DNA of 64,000 nucleotides from Bradyrhizobium mercantei (GCF_001982635.1 NZ_MKFI01000008.1:300035-364034), one strand, 5' to 3'. Positions 16,569 to 27,887 are shown, counted from the first letter of the stretch. A program made the numbers and translations. The notes: generated by a model from the letters alone, not told the origin.

Positions 16569-17963
16569 GTGCAGACCTTCAAGGCGGCTCTCGTTGTGGC
16601 GATCGCACTGGTCGCTTTGGTTGTTTCCAGCCGTCCCGGTACGGCCACGGACGACAACCGTCTTGCCCTGACCATTTCCATCGATGGTGCGATCGGGCCG
16701 GCATCGGCCAGCTACGTCAAGGATGCGCTGGCAAAGGCCGCCGAGCGGCACGCCGAGGTCGTCATCCTGCGGATGAATACGCCGGGCGGTCTCAGCACCA
16801 GCATGCGCGAGATCATCACCGACGTGCTGGCCTCGCCCGTTCCGGTCATCGGCTACGTTGCTCCGTCCGGAGCCCATGCCGCCAGCGCCGGGACCTATAT
16901 TCTCTATGCGACCCATCTCGCGGCCATGGCGCCCGGCACCAATATCGGCGCCGCGACGCCGGTGCAGATTGGCGGGCCGATGCCGGGCCTGCCGGGCAGC
17001 ACCCCGGACAAGGACGGCAAGGACAAGGACGGCAGCAAGCCGTCCGAGGCCAAGGATGCGATGACGGCGAAGGTGACCAATGATGCCGTCGCCTTCATCC
17101 GCAGCCTCGCCGAGCTGCGCGGCCGCAATGCCGACTGGGCCGAGAAGGCGGTGCGCGATGCCGCCACCCTCTCCGCCAACGCCGCGTTGCAAGCCAATGT
17201 CATCGAATTCACCGCGCGCGATCCCGCCGACCTGCTCAGGCAGATCGACGGCCGGACGGTGGAGCTCGCAAACGGCAAGACGCAAACCCTGGCGACGAAG
17301 GATGACGTGATCGAAGCCATCGATCCCACCTGGCTCTCGCGCGCGCTGGCGGTCATCACCGACCCCAACATCGCATTCGTTCTCCTGATGGTCGGCATCT
17401 ACGGCCTGATCTTCGAGTTCATGTCGCCTGGAGCCGTGGCGCCCGGCGTGGTCGGGACGATCTGCCTGCTGGTCGGCCTCTACGCCCTCAACATGCTGCC
17501 GATCAACTACGCCGGCTTCGGCCTGATGCTGGTCGGGATCGCCCTGCTCGCGATCGAAGCCTTCAACCCGACGGTCGTGATCGGCCTCGGAGGCATCGTC
17601 GCCTTCGTGCTGGGCGCCGCCATGCTGTTCCGGATCGAGGCGCCCGGATACACCCTGTCATGGCCCCTCATCGGCATCGTCGCGGCGATGTTCACCGGAC
17701 TCATTCTCGTCGTGCTCGGCGCGCTGCGCCGCGCCCGCAACGGCCCGGTCCAGACAGGTGCGCAAGCCATGCGCGGGCTATCGGCCGAGGTTCTCGACTG
17801 GTCGGAGACTTCAGGTCACGTCTTCACCAATGGTGAACGCTGGCAGGCGCGCGGCACCGAGACATTCAGGGCCGGAGAGACGGTCGAGGTCGCCAACATC
17901 ATCGATTTGACGCTGGTGGTGCGGCGTGCGCCAGCCGCGACCGGCGAAGGAGGTACAGCATGA
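16569..17963 (+). CDS. NfeD-family membrane-bound serine protease (ClpP class)
   Basis: Long-form NfeD proteins join a ClpP/SppA-like serine protease to membrane helices and an OB-fold, and act with SPFH partner proteins in membrane quality control. The 464-residue protein has an N-terminal signal or anchor (AALVVAIALVALVVS), a protease domain to about residue 240 (MNTPGGLSTSMREI; nucleophile Ser in GAHAASAGTYI), five or so hydrophobic helices (260-395), and the C-terminal soluble domain (about 400-460). The GTG at 16569 is preferred since AAGGGAG is eight bases upstream; a GTG nine bases earlier overlaps that site. Its stop overlaps the slipin start. Confidence 0.92.
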   Translation: MQTFKAALVVAIALVALVVSSRPGTATDDNRLALTISIDGAIGPASASYVKDALAKAAERHAEVVILRMNTPGGLSTSMREIITDVLASPVPVIGYVAPSGAHAASAGTYILYATHLAAMAPGTNIGAATPVQIGGPMPGLPGSTPDKDGKDKDGSKPSEAKDAMTAKVTNDAVAFIRSLAELRGRNADWAEKAVRDAATLSANAALQANVIEFTARDPADLLRQIDGRTVELANGKTQTLATKDDVIEAIDPTWLSRALAVITDPNIAFVLLMVGIYGLIFEFMSPGAVAPGVVGTICLLVGLYALNMLPINYAGFGLMLVGIALLAIEAFNPTVVIGLGGIVAFVLGAAMLFRIEAPGYTLSWPLIGIVAAMFTGLILVVLGALRRARNGPVQTGAQAMRGLSAEVLDWSETSGHVFTNGERWQARGTETFRAGETVEVANIIDLTLVVRRAPAATGEGGTA

Positions 17964-18721
17964 TGCTTGATTATTTCACCTATGCGGCGGTCGCGCTGCT
18001 GGTCGTCATCTTCCTGACTCAGGCGGTGCGCGTGCTGCGCGAATACGAGCGCGGCGTCATCTTCACGCTCGGCCGCTTCACCGGGGTGAAGGGCCCGGGG
18101 CTGATCATCCTGATTCCGGTGGTGCAGCAGCTCGTGAAGGTCGATCTCAGGGTCGTCGTACAGGTGGTGCCGCCGCAGGACGTGATTTCGCGCGACAACG
18201 TCTCGGTCAAGGTCAACGCCGTCCTCTACTTCCGCATCGTCGATCCCGAACGCGCCATCATCAAGGTCAGCGACTACATGGCTGCCACCAGCCAGCTTGC
18301 CCAGACCACGCTGCGCTCGGTGCTCGGCAAACACGAGCTCGACGAGATGCTGGCGGAACGCGACCGGCTCAACGCCGATATCCAGGAGACCCTCGACAAG
18401 CAGACCGACGTCTGGGGCATCAAGGTCACCGCGGTCGAGATCAAGGACATCGACATCAACGAGACCATGGTGCGGGCGATCGCCAAGCAGGCCGAGGCGG
18501 AGCGGTTACGGCGTGCCAAGGTGATCAACGCGATGGGCGAGCAGCAGGCCGCCGAGAAGCTGGTCGAGGCCGGCCGGATCCTCGCCCAGGAGCCGCAGGC
18601 GATGCAGCTCCGTTATTTCGCGGCGCTGCATGACATCGCCGGCGAGCGCTCCTCGACGGTGGTGTTTCCGCTGCCGATGAACCTGCTCGATCACCTGACG
18701 CCGCGACGTGAAGCGACGTGA
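17960..18721 (+). CDS. Slipin / stomatin-like SPFH protein
   Basis: A 253-residue SPFH (stomatin) protein: one membrane helix at residues 7-22 (YAAVALLVVIFLTQAV), the band-7 domain (REYERGVIFTLGRFTGVKGP, IPVVQQLVKVDLR, QDVISRDNVSV) and a coiled-coil assembly segment (KQAEAERLRRAKVINAMGEQ). It starts within the last codons of the NfeD gene (ATG overlapping TGA), the classical STOPP arrangement of slipin with its cognate protease. The pair is thought to form membrane rings controlling proteolysis or membrane domains. Confidence 0.94.
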   Translation: MMLDYFTYAAVALLVVIFLTQAVRVLREYERGVIFTLGRFTGVKGPGLIILIPVVQQLVKVDLRVVVQVVPPQDVISRDNVSVKVNAVLYFRIVDPERAIIKVSDYMAATSQLAQTTLRSVLGKHELDEMLAERDRLNADIQETLDKQTDVWGIKVTAVEIKDIDINETMVRAIAKQAEAERLRRAKVINAMGEQQAAEKLVEAGRILAQEPQAMQLRYFAALHDIAGERSSTVVFPLPMNLLDHLTPRREAT

Positions 18722-18730
18722 TCCGACTTG

Positions 18731-18895
18731 CTAGTGCCCGTGATGCTTGGCCCGCCACGCAGGACCCGGGCCGCGCATGTAATGCGCCTCGGGCCGGTAA
18801 CCGCCGATCGGTTCCTCACCGATCCAGGCGAGGAATTTGAGCAGCCCTTCCGCGGCGCGACGCGGCAGGACGGCGATGAACGAAGCTACACGCAT
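18731..18895 (-). CDS. Small hypothetical protein (54 aa), coupled to the upstream ORF
   Basis: A 54-residue ORF, MRVASFIAVLPRRAAEGLLK continuing to FLAWIGEEPIGGYRPEAHYM and ending in WRAKHHGH. Its ATG lies one base past the stop of the preceding 91-aa ORF (TGAGATG), so it is probably translated by coupling; no independent ribosome site is clear. The N-terminus is amphipathic, the C-terminus rich in Gly, Pro, His and Arg. No family is recognised. It converges on the slipin gene. Confidence 0.5.
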   Translation of the reverse strand: MRVASFIAVLPRRAAEGLLKFLAWIGEEPIGGYRPEAHYMRGPGPAWRAKHHGH

Positions 18896-18896
18896 C

Positions 18897-19172
18897 TCAA
18901 TAGTCCCACTTTTCGCCGAGCACGACCGGGGCCCGCGGATATCTCTCGGCATCGCCACCGGGCATGCCGACCTTGAGATCGGCGCGAGCCCAGTTCTCAT
19001 GGCCGCGATGCAGCAACAGCTCGTTGCGCAGCCGATGGATTTTTGCTGCGGCGATCGCGCGATGGATCGTCTTGAAGGCAAGGCCGATCCGCCGGATCGT
19101 CCGCTTCAGTACGGGGCTGACGGTACCGGCCGAACGTTGCGGCCGGACATCGTGGAGTTGGAGCAAGGTCAT
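18897..19172 (-). CDS. Small basic hypothetical protein (91 aa)
   Basis: The ORF starts MTLLQLHDVRPQRSAGTVSP with GGAAGGTGGGA directly upstream. Residues 22-58 are basic and helical (VLKRTIRRIGLAFKTIHRAI, AAAKIHRLRNELLLHRGHEN), loosely reminiscent of DUF1127-type short arginine-rich proteins, though the full signature is absent. A longer in-frame extension to 19337 lacks a ribosome site. It is the first of two overlapping small cistrons. The strong ribosome site and the coupling argue that it is real; its function is unknown. Confidence 0.55.
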   Translation of the reverse strand: MTLLQLHDVRPQRSAGTVSPVLKRTIRRIGLAFKTIHRAIAAAKIHRLRNELLLHRGHENWARADLKVGMPGGDAERYPRAPVVLGEKWDY

Positions 19173-19436
19173 GTCCCACCTTCCGGTTGGCGGCGCGCGA
19201 GCGCGCCGCGTCACAGCCAAGATGCGGGGAAGGCCGTAGGAATTCGAGAGGACCCGCCGCGGTGCGGCATAGGAGCCGCATAAGCACCGGCAGGCCCCAG
19301 GGCGGCTTACCGCGACGGCCCCTGCAAGGCGGAACACGACGTCCCCGCGCGTGTTGACCAGCTTCTATTCGGTGCTAGCTTTTTGATCGCGAATTGTCGT
19401 CAAGCGGATTTGATCACCGCGTCGAGGGTGAAGACC

Positions 19437-20453
19437 ATGAACCTCGGATCGCCAAATCTCGCAACCGCCGGACCCGTCCACTCCGATGGCGTGATCGCGG
19501 CGGGCGTCTATGTCGAGGGAAGGCGCGTCGCCAATATCGCGATCGACGAGGCCGCGAGCTGGCGCAACAAGCCGGATCATGTGGTGTGGATCGGCCTGCA
19601 CGAACCCGACATGACGCTGCTGAAAAGCTTGCAGCGGCAATTCCAGCTGCACGACCTCGCGATCGAGGATGCCGATCACGCGCATCAGCGGCCGAAGATC
19701 GAGCAGTATGGCGACGCGCTGTTCATCGTGGCGCGCACCGCGCAGCTCGAGGGCGAGAGCATCACCTTCGGCGAGACGCATCTGTTCGTCGGCGAGGGAT
19801 ACATCGTCTCGGTGCGCCACGGCGCCTCGACATCCTACGCGCCGGTCCGCGAACGCTGCGAGAGCTGCCCGCGCGCGCTCGCCCGCGGCGAGGACTACAT
19901 CCTCTATGCCATCCTCGATTTCATCGTCGACAACTACTCGCCGGTGCTGGAGACCATCCAGGACGAGGTCGAGACCATGGAGGCGGAGGTGCTGGCGAGC
20001 GCGATGACGCGGGCGCAGATCGAGCGGCTCTATCTGCTGCGACGCGACCTGCTGCGGCTGCGCAACGCGGTCGGGCCGCTGGTGGAGGTCTGCCGCCGGC
20101 TGGAGCGCGACAACCTGCCGATGGTGCGCGAGACCATGCGTCCGCTGTTCCGCGACGTCACCGACCACGTCCGCACCGTCCAGGAGCGGATCGATTCGCT
20201 GCGCGAGGTGCTCGCCTTCGCGTTTGAAGCAAGCCTGCTGGTCGGCCAGGCGCAGGAAACGGCGATCTCCAAGAAGCTCGCCTCCTGGCTTGCGATCGTT
20301 GCGGTGCCGACCGCGGTGGCCGGCATCTACGGCATGAATTTCAAATACATACCGGAGCTGCAATGGGAGTACAGCTATTTCGTCGTGATGGGCCTGATGC
20401 TGGCCGCATGCGGCGCGCTGTTCTGGCGGTTCAGGCGCTCCGGCTGGCTGTAG
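19437..20453 (+). CDS. corA: CorA-family magnesium/divalent cation transporter
   Basis: CorA forms a pentameric Mg2+ (also Co2+/Ni2+) channel in the inner membrane. The 338-residue protein has the cytoplasmic alpha/beta domain (LAIEDADHAHQRPKIEQYGD), the long stalk helix (about 160-280) and two C-terminal membrane helices (about 282-300 and 312-330). The signature GMN loop is present as YGMNFKYIPEL. A basic WRFRRSGWL end follows the last helix, as usual. The ATG at 19437 with GAGGGTG upstream is preferred over a longer ATT/ATG extension. It stands alone, upstream of hsp20-lon. Confidence 0.93.
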   Translation: MNLGSPNLATAGPVHSDGVIAAGVYVEGRRVANIAIDEAASWRNKPDHVVWIGLHEPDMTLLKSLQRQFQLHDLAIEDADHAHQRPKIEQYGDALFIVARTAQLEGESITFGETHLFVGEGYIVSVRHGASTSYAPVRERCESCPRALARGEDYILYAILDFIVDNYSPVLETIQDEVETMEAEVLASAMTRAQIERLYLLRRDLLRLRNAVGPLVEVCRRLERDNLPMVRETMRPLFRDVTDHVRTVQERIDSLREVLAFAFEASLLVGQAQETAISKKLASWLAIVAVPTAVAGIYGMNFKYIPELQWEYSYFVVMGLMLAACGALFWRFRRSGWL

Positions 20454-20632
20454 TCCGCGATCACAACATCGCGCCATCCCGGTCCGGGGCAGAATGCAAC
20501 GGCGTATCGCAGCCATGCTGCAATTCGCGAGATTTCGGACAATTTTACCCTCGGTGAGCGGCGGGAGGGGCCGGTTTACGGTCGGCGGCAAGACCGGTAA
20601 CGTTGCCTCCCAATGCGACGTGGAGAGTGCCC

Positions 20633-21040
20633 ATGCGGCCCAAGGATCAGATCAACTGGATGCTGTCGGATGCGATCGAGGCGCTCGCCCGCGCCGAACG
20701 GTTGCACCAGAGCTTCCTCAATTTGCACCCGCGCGCGGGCTCTAGCGAGCCGAGCTGGGAACCGCCGATGGACGTGATCGAGACCGAGGAGGAAATCCTG
20801 ATCCTGGTCGCGCTGCCGGGGGTCGATCCCGACGAGGTCGAGGCCGCGCTCGACGGCGGCACGCTGGTCATCTCCGGCCGCCGCACCCTGCCCTCCGAGC
20901 TGCGCAACGCCCGCATCCTGCGCCTCGAGCTGCCGCAGGGCCGGTTCGAGCGCCGCATCACGCTGCCGACCGGCCGCTACACCATCAGCCGCTTTGCCGC
21001 GCATGGCTGCGTCGGCCTGCGGCTCGGAAAATCGAGCTGA
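20633..21040 (+). CDS. Small heat shock protein, Hsp20/alpha-crystallin family
   Basis: A 135-residue Hsp20 chaperone. The alpha-crystallin domain spans about residues 40-125 (PPMDVIETEEEILILVALPG, DGGTLVISGRR, RILRLELPQGRFERRITLP); the C-terminal I-x-I motif is not obvious, and the tail ends LRLGKSS. The N-terminal arm is short (MRPKDQINWMLSDAIEALAR). GGAGAG is seven to twelve bases before the ATG. The lon gene begins 10 bases after the stop, so holdase and protease are co-expressed, suggesting that clients held by this Hsp20 are handed to this Lon. Confidence 0.9.
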   Translation: MRPKDQINWMLSDAIEALARAERLHQSFLNLHPRAGSSEPSWEPPMDVIETEEEILILVALPGVDPDEVEAALDGGTLVISGRRTLPSELRNARILRLELPQGRFERRITLPTGRYTISRFAAHGCVGLRLGKSS

Positions 21041-21050
21041 GGATATCGAC

Positions 21051-23429
<2,379 letters not shown>

Positions 23430-23764
23430 GGACAAGCGGAAGGAGGTGCGCTCCGCGTCGATCATCTCGCCCGGGGCTTACCCCTCTCCCCAACCCTCCC
23501 CCGCCGCAAGTCGGGCTTGCCCGACTTGCGCAAAGTCACGATGCGCAACCGGGGTAAACCCCGGTTGCGTGGGGGAGGGAGCCTTGTCGGCGTGCTCACC
23601 TGACACTACGCCGCGCAGGAAGCACGTCCTTTGTTGCGCGCGTGTAAGGAAGGCAGAGGCGGAAGGGTTCCCTCCCCCCCCCCCCTTGCGGGGGGGAGGG
23701 TTAGGGAGAGGGGTGCCGCACGGCGTGCCCTCTCCGCGGAAGTTCAACACATTCAGAGCAGCGC
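23430..23764. repeat. GC-rich nested hairpin repeat downstream of lon
   Basis: No gene fits here. The outer arms, about 23480-23502 (ACCCCTCTCCCCAACCCTCC) and 23691-23714 (GGGGGAGGGTTAGGGAGAGG), pair with about one mismatch. Inside are two perfect hairpins: GCAAGTCGGGC-TT-GCCCGACTTGC (23506-23529) and GCAACCGGGGT-AA-ACCCCGGTTGC (23545-23568). A 12-base C run lies at 23674-23685. The first hairpins may terminate the hsp20-lon transcript. It is related in style to the element at 14087-14249. Confidence 0.75.
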
Positions 23765-24052
23765 TCAGCTCTTGCCCATGCAATCTGAAATGTAGAACCA
23801 GCGCTCGTCGCCGATCAGGCCCTTCTGCTTCACCTCTTTGCGGCAGGCCTTCAGCTTGGGCTTGTTGGCGCGCCACTGCGCCTTCATCGCCTTCAGCTTT
23901 TCCATCGTCAGCTTCATCTTCGACGGCTTGGCCGTCGTGGCGGCCGGTGCCGGCGCGGCCGGCGCCGCGGTCTGGGCCGACGCGGCATGAAGCCCCAAGG
24001 CAAGCCCCAAGGCAAGCAGCGCGACGGCAAGGCAAATCCGGGTGCGAAGCAT
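23765..24052 (-). CDS. Exported PsiF-repeat-like protein
   Basis: A 95-residue secreted protein. The N-terminus (MLRTRICLAVALLALGLALG, cut after about ASA-Q) is a signal peptide, followed by an Ala/Pro linker (AAPAAPAPAATTAKPSK) and a lysine-rich helix. The C-terminal CRKEVKQKGLIGDERWFYIS followed by DCMGKS matches the PsiF repeat pattern (C, GL-x-GDER, F/Y, SDC). The two cysteines probably form a disulfide. PsiF was named for phosphate-starvation induction in E. coli; its function is unknown. It is downstream of an MFS gene on the same strand, with about 90 bp between. Confidence 0.75.
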   Translation of the reverse strand: MLRTRICLAVALLALGLALGLHAASAQTAAPAAPAPAATTAKPSKMKLTMEKLKAMKAQWRANKPKLKACRKEVKQKGLIGDERWFYISDCMGKS

Positions 24053-24141
24053 TGAAATCCCCCAATCCCATTTCTGTTCATTGAATAAAGCGAACGCCGC
24101 GGGCGCCGGCAATCGGCAACCCGCGGCGACGATGGTCGCGA

Positions 24142-25794
24142 TCAGAGAATTTTGACCGCGCTGAGCAGCGTCATGTAGATGCCCCAGGCCAGCGGGATGC
24201 CGACGAACAGCCAGAACAGCGCCGCCCGGCCGTCCAGACCGCCCTTGCCGATGCCGAACGAACCGCTCGGTCCGGCGCCGGCGGTCGCCGTCGCTTCCTG
24301 CAGCTTGGCCACTTCGGCGTCGCTCATGTGCCACTTCGGATCGACCGGCTTGATCAAATAGTTGCAGATGAAGCCCGCGATCAGCATGCCGCACAGGATG
24401 TACATCGTGGTGTTGTAGAGCTGGTCGCGCGGCACGCCGGCGGCCAGCTGGAACTCACGCAGATAGTTCACCACCACCGGGCCGATGATGCCCGCGGTCG
24501 ACCATGCCGTCAGCAGTCGGCCGTGGATCGCGCCGACGAACTGGGTGCCGAACATGTCGGCCAGATAGGCCGGCACGGTGGCGAAGCCGCCGCCATACAT
24601 CGACAGGATGATGCCGAAGCCGAGCACGAACAGGAGCTTCGAGCCCATCGCGGCGAAGGTCGGCGCCAGCGCGTAGAGCACGATGCCGAGCACGAAGAAC
24701 GTGTAATAGGTGTTCTTGCGGCCGATCTTGTCCGACAACGAGGCCCAGAAGAAGCGGCCGCCGATATTGAACAGCGACAGCAGGCCGGCAAAGCCGGCGG
24801 CGATCGCCGCGATCTGCGCCTTCTGCGAGGCATCGAGTGCATTGAAGCCGACATTGGGCAGCCCGATCAGCTTGCCGGCGAAGATCTCCTGCAACATCGG
24901 CGATGCCATGCCGATCACGCCGATGCCCGCCGACACGTTCAAGCACAGCACCCACCAGATCAGCCAGAATTGCGGCGTCTTGTGCGCGTTGTCGAGATGA
25001 ACGTTCTTGGTCGAGATCATCGCGTTGGTCTTGGCGGGCGGCGTCCAGCCGTCCGGCTGCCAGCCGGACGGCGGCAGCCGATAGCGGAACGCGCCGATCA
25101 TCATGAACACGAGATAGATCGCGCCCATGGTGAGGAAGGTTTCCCAGACGCCGACCGAGGTCGGGGTCTTGAAGTAGTTCATCAGCCTGTCGGCCAGCGG
25201 GGCGCCGATCATGGCGCCGCCGCCGAAGCCCATGATGGCCATGCCGGTCGCCATGCCGCGACGATCGGGGAACCATTTCACCAGCGTCGACACCGGCGAG
25301 ATGTAGCCGAGGCCGAGCCCGATGCCGCCGATCACGCCGGAGCCGAGCCACATCAGCCACAGCTGATGGGTGATGATGCCGATGGCGCCGAGCACCAGGC
25401 CGCCGCACCAGCACAGCGCGGCGACGAAGCCGGCCTTGCGCGGTCCGACCTTCTCGAGCCAGCCGCCCCACACCGCGGCGGACACGCCGAGCACGACGAA
25501 GAACAAGGTGTACATCCAGCCGAGGCTCGCGACCTTCCAGTCGCAAGTGGTCGTGAACAATTCCTGCACCAGCGAAATGTCGGGACACGCCTTCGGCGCG
25601 GTCAGCCCGATCGCGCGCGACAGCGGCAGCCAGAACACCGAGAAGCCGTAGGCCATGCCGATGCACAGATGGATGCACAGCGCGGCCGGCGGCACCAGCC
25701 AGCGGTTGAAGCCGGCGGTCGCGATCGTGTGTTCCTTGTCGAGGAAGCCTGCACCTGCAGCCGATACGCGTCCGGCGCTGCTCATCGTCGTCAT
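24142..25794 (-). CDS. OFA-family MFS transporter (oxalate/formate antiporter type)
   Basis: A 550-residue major facilitator with about 12-14 membrane helices. Family-specific features are the start GFNRWLVPPAALCIHLCIGM, the intracellular loop WLEKVGPRKAGF, GLGYISPVSTLVKWFPDRRG and the second-half repeat SDKIGRKNTYY. These match the OFA family, which includes the oxalate/formate exchanger OxlT and pyruvate or lactate carriers; the true substrate is not deducible. The protein is longer than typical OxlT (about 420), with an extended loop near residue 65 and a C-terminal extension carrying an extra helix. GGAGGG precedes the ATG. No oxalate catabolic gene is adjacent. Confidence 0.88.
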   Translation of the reverse strand: MTTMSSAGRVSAAGAGFLDKEHTIATAGFNRWLVPPAALCIHLCIGMAYGFSVFWLPLSRAIGLTAPKACPDISLVQELFTTTCDWKVASLGWMYTLFFVVLGVSAAVWGGWLEKVGPRKAGFVAALCWCGGLVLGAIGIITHQLWLMWLGSGVIGGIGLGLGYISPVSTLVKWFPDRRGMATGMAIMGFGGGAMIGAPLADRLMNYFKTPTSVGVWETFLTMGAIYLVFMMIGAFRYRLPPSGWQPDGWTPPAKTNAMISTKNVHLDNAHKTPQFWLIWWVLCLNVSAGIGVIGMASPMLQEIFAGKLIGLPNVGFNALDASQKAQIAAIAAGFAGLLSLFNIGGRFFWASLSDKIGRKNTYYTFFVLGIVLYALAPTFAAMGSKLLFVLGFGIILSMYGGGFATVPAYLADMFGTQFVGAIHGRLLTAWSTAGIIGPVVVNYLREFQLAAGVPRDQLYNTTMYILCGMLIAGFICNYLIKPVDPKWHMSDAEVAKLQEATATAGAGPSGSFGIGKGGLDGRAALFWLFVGIPLAWGIYMTLLSAVKIL

Positions 25795-26115
25795 TGAACC
25801 CTCCCTGCAGCCGCCGTTGCGTCAGGCGTTCTGCCGTGTTCGATCCCGTCCCATCCCTTGCGGCGCAATCTTCACATTGCTCCACCCATTCCCGCATGCG
25901 CCGGGATCAGCCACGCGCATTCCGGAAATGCTAACCCCCGATGCGGCCGGATATGCCCCGGCCGCACGGCCCGCTCTGAACGTTATGCCTGCCCTGCACT
26001 GCCCCACGTGCCCGGATCCGGGCACGACTTCATCTCCACAACCCCGTGGACATTATCAATTCGCGCAGAATGGAAAATAGGTGTCGATTGGCAAAAGGTA
26101 GATATCAAGCTGGAT
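25795..26115. other. Intergenic region upstream of the MFS gene
   Basis: 321 bases between the MFS start and the TusA-like gene stop, both on the minus strand. I see no credible ORF or hairpin repeat. It presumably contains the promoter of the MFS gene, but no clear -35/-10 pair can be defended. Confidence 0.4.
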
Positions 26116-26385
26116 CTAGCGCGTACGCGGCGCTGCAGCATTTGAATTATCTATCGTTCCATTCGCCTTCTCGATCAGGAAAACGATCCGGACGTCGCTT
26201 CGTTCGGTGATTTCGACCCTGTCGCCGGTCTCCTGGATCAGGGCCGGGATATCGATCACCGAAAGCGGATCGGTGCAGTGCACTTCGAGGAAATCTCCCG
26301 CCGTCACGCTCCTCAGCGCCTTGCGCGTCTTCAGCGCCGGCAGCGGGCATTTCAGGCCGGTGAGATCGAGCTTTGTCGTGGTCAT
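26116..26385 (-). CDS. TusA/SirA-family sulfurtransferase-like protein
   Basis: An 89-residue TusA-fold protein. The invariant CP motif is present (LDLTGLKCPLPALKTRKAL), where the cysteine carries persulfide sulfur. The following strand-helix pattern (SVTAGDFLEVHCTDPLSVID, then IPALIQETGD) matches the family. TusA-like proteins pass sulfur to tRNA thiolation, molybdenum cofactor or dehydrogenase maturation systems. Here the neighbour is mobB, and two MoeA-type genes are near, so a molybdoenzyme role is plausible. The C-terminus has an additional polar tail (NSNAAAPRTR). Confidence 0.85.
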   Translation of the reverse strand: MTTTKLDLTGLKCPLPALKTRKALRSVTAGDFLEVHCTDPLSVIDIPALIQETGDRVEITERSDVRIVFLIEKANGTIDNSNAAAPRTR

Positions 26386-26440
26386 GGTTGGACCATGGCG
26401 AAGCCGTCACGCATCGTCAACGCCGGCGCCCCTCACCTGT

Positions 26441-26968
26441 TCAGCTATCCGCCGGCGCCGAAGCGAGCACATCGTCGACGGGGATCGCGGAACGCAACAT
26501 CAATTCGGCAACGTCCGCGATGTCGTCGAGATGCGCGACCGGCAGCGTGGTCTCGATAGCGACGTCGCTGGCGATCCCGACCACGCGCGGGTCGTCGGGA
26601 AACAGCAGCGGCTTGCCGTTGGCGGCGCGATACACCTCGATCTTGTTGACCGGCTCGCGCTTGAATCCTTCGACGACGACCAGATCGACCCGCGCCATCT
26701 TGGCGAGCAGCTCCGGCAGCCGCGGCTCCTGGGCTCCGCGCAGCTCATGCATCAGCGCCCAGCGCCGCGTCGAGGACACCAGCACCTCGGTCGCGCCGGA
26801 CTGCCGGTGCACCCAGGAATCCTTGCCGGGCACATCGACATCGAATTCGTGATGGGCGTGCTTGATCACGGAGACGCGCAAGGCCCGCCCCTGCAGATAG
26901 GGGATCACCCGCGACAGCAGGGTGGTCTTGCCGGCGCCACTCCAGCCCGCGAGGCCAATCACTTTCAT
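26441..26968 (-). CDS. mobB: Molybdopterin-guanine dinucleotide biosynthesis protein MobB
   Basis: MobB is a GTP-binding partner of MobA in forming MGD, the bis-guanine form of the molybdenum cofactor. The 175-residue protein starts MKVIGLAGWSGAGKTTLLSR (P-loop GWSGAGKT), has HAHHEFDVDVPGKDSWVHRQ, and the Walker B-like VDLVVVEGFKREPVNKIEVY characteristic of MobB. GGAGA is about six bases before ATG 26968; an upstream ATG at 26986 would add six residues. It is followed on the same strand by the TusA-like gene. mobA itself is not in the window. Confidence 0.94.
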   Translation of the reverse strand: MKVIGLAGWSGAGKTTLLSRVIPYLQGRALRVSVIKHAHHEFDVDVPGKDSWVHRQSGATEVLVSSTRRWALMHELRGAQEPRLPELLAKMARVDLVVVEGFKREPVNKIEVYRAANGKPLLFPDDPRVVGIASDVAIETTLPVAHLDDIADVAELMLRSAIPVDDVLASAPADS

Positions 26969-27575
26969 ACCCGTCTCCGAAGACATCCAGCGTCCAACGC
27001 TGCTTATATCAGCCTTGGCGCAATGTCATGCCAGCCCCGCCGGCGGACGATGACGATGGGCGGCCTGCTGGAGCGCCTTTGGAAACTCCTGGAGCGGCTG
27101 CGCCGACCGCAAACGCGACCAGGCCGCAGACGCGCCCGCTTCGGGATCATCGCGGCGCTATTCCACAGGAATCACGCGTTCCGCTGACTGACAGGCCGCC
27201 CCGGCTTGGCAAACCTTCGCGACCGGTTCTCTCGCGCGGGCGGGCAACGCACTCGGAACCGCTTCCGGACACGCTGCGTGCCAACCGCCAGGACCTCTTC
27301 CAGTGTTGTATTCCTAAAGCGAAGCCTTCTGAACATCGCACCGCTCCCTGACCAGGTGGGTGCCCCATGGGTCGCTCAGCCACCGATGCCCACGACAGGG
27401 GGGTCATGCCGGTGATGGAAGATTAACCAGCGACGGGACGCTTTGCTCCAAGGCAATCGTTGCGCCCTTCGTCTCATGTCGCGCGTCATTCGACTATCAA
27501 CGGATATACCTCGAAGTTTCCAATGCATGGGGCAACCCGACCACGATATCGTGCATCGCAGGAGGACCACGCCAT
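26969..27575. other. Intergenic region without recognisable gene
   Basis: About 600 bases between mobB and a small plus-strand hypothetical gene. Several short ORFs cross it but none has a ribosome site, plausible composition or recognisable motif. I see nothing else that can be supported; it may hold divergent promoters. Confidence 0.4.
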
Positions 27576-27887
27576 ATGCCTCGCTCGCCTTCGATCGTGC
27601 CGCATCAAATCGACCACGACACCTATCTGGTGCTGAACGATTTCGGCCGGCTTGGCCGAGCCTGGTGCGAAACCGATGAAGAGGGCACCGACCGGAAGAC
27701 GCTGATCCGGCGTATGCTTGATGACCAGTACAGCCATCCGGTGCGCATCGTGGCCTTCAATACCAACGAGGGATGGTCGCGCGACGTGACCACCGATATT
27801 GCCGACGAGCTGCGGCGCCGTTTTGTCGAATACGAAGAGGTCCCGCGCTCGGTGCTGGAGTTCGTCGAGACGGCGATGCGGCACTGA
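27576..27887 (+). CDS. Conserved hypothetical protein (103 aa)
   Basis: A 103-residue soluble protein starting MPRSPSIVPHQIDHDTYLVL, with AGGAGG nine bases upstream of the ATG, one of the best ribosome sites in the window. It contains LNDFGRLGRAWCETDEEGTD, a central basic segment (RKTLIRRMLDDQYSHPVRIV) and WSRDVTTDIADELRRRFVEY. I do not recognise a Pfam-type domain, but the fold looks alpha/beta and compact. Longer in-frame extensions to 27360 are unlikely because the ribosome site marks this start. No operon partner is evident. Confidence 0.7.
   Translation: MPRSPSIVPHQIDHDTYLVLNDFGRLGRAWCETDEEGTDRKTLIRRMLDDQYSHPVRIVAFNTNEGWSRDVTTDIADELRRRFVEYEEVPRSVLEFVETAMRH

Noticed and set aside
23671..23690. 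Frameshifted gene at the C homopolymer
   Set aside because: Neither side of the run continues a recognisable coding sequence; it lies inside a non-coding repeat.
27028..27351. Possible 107-aa gene
   Set aside because: No ribosome site, proline/arginine-rich low-complexity translation, no family resemblance.
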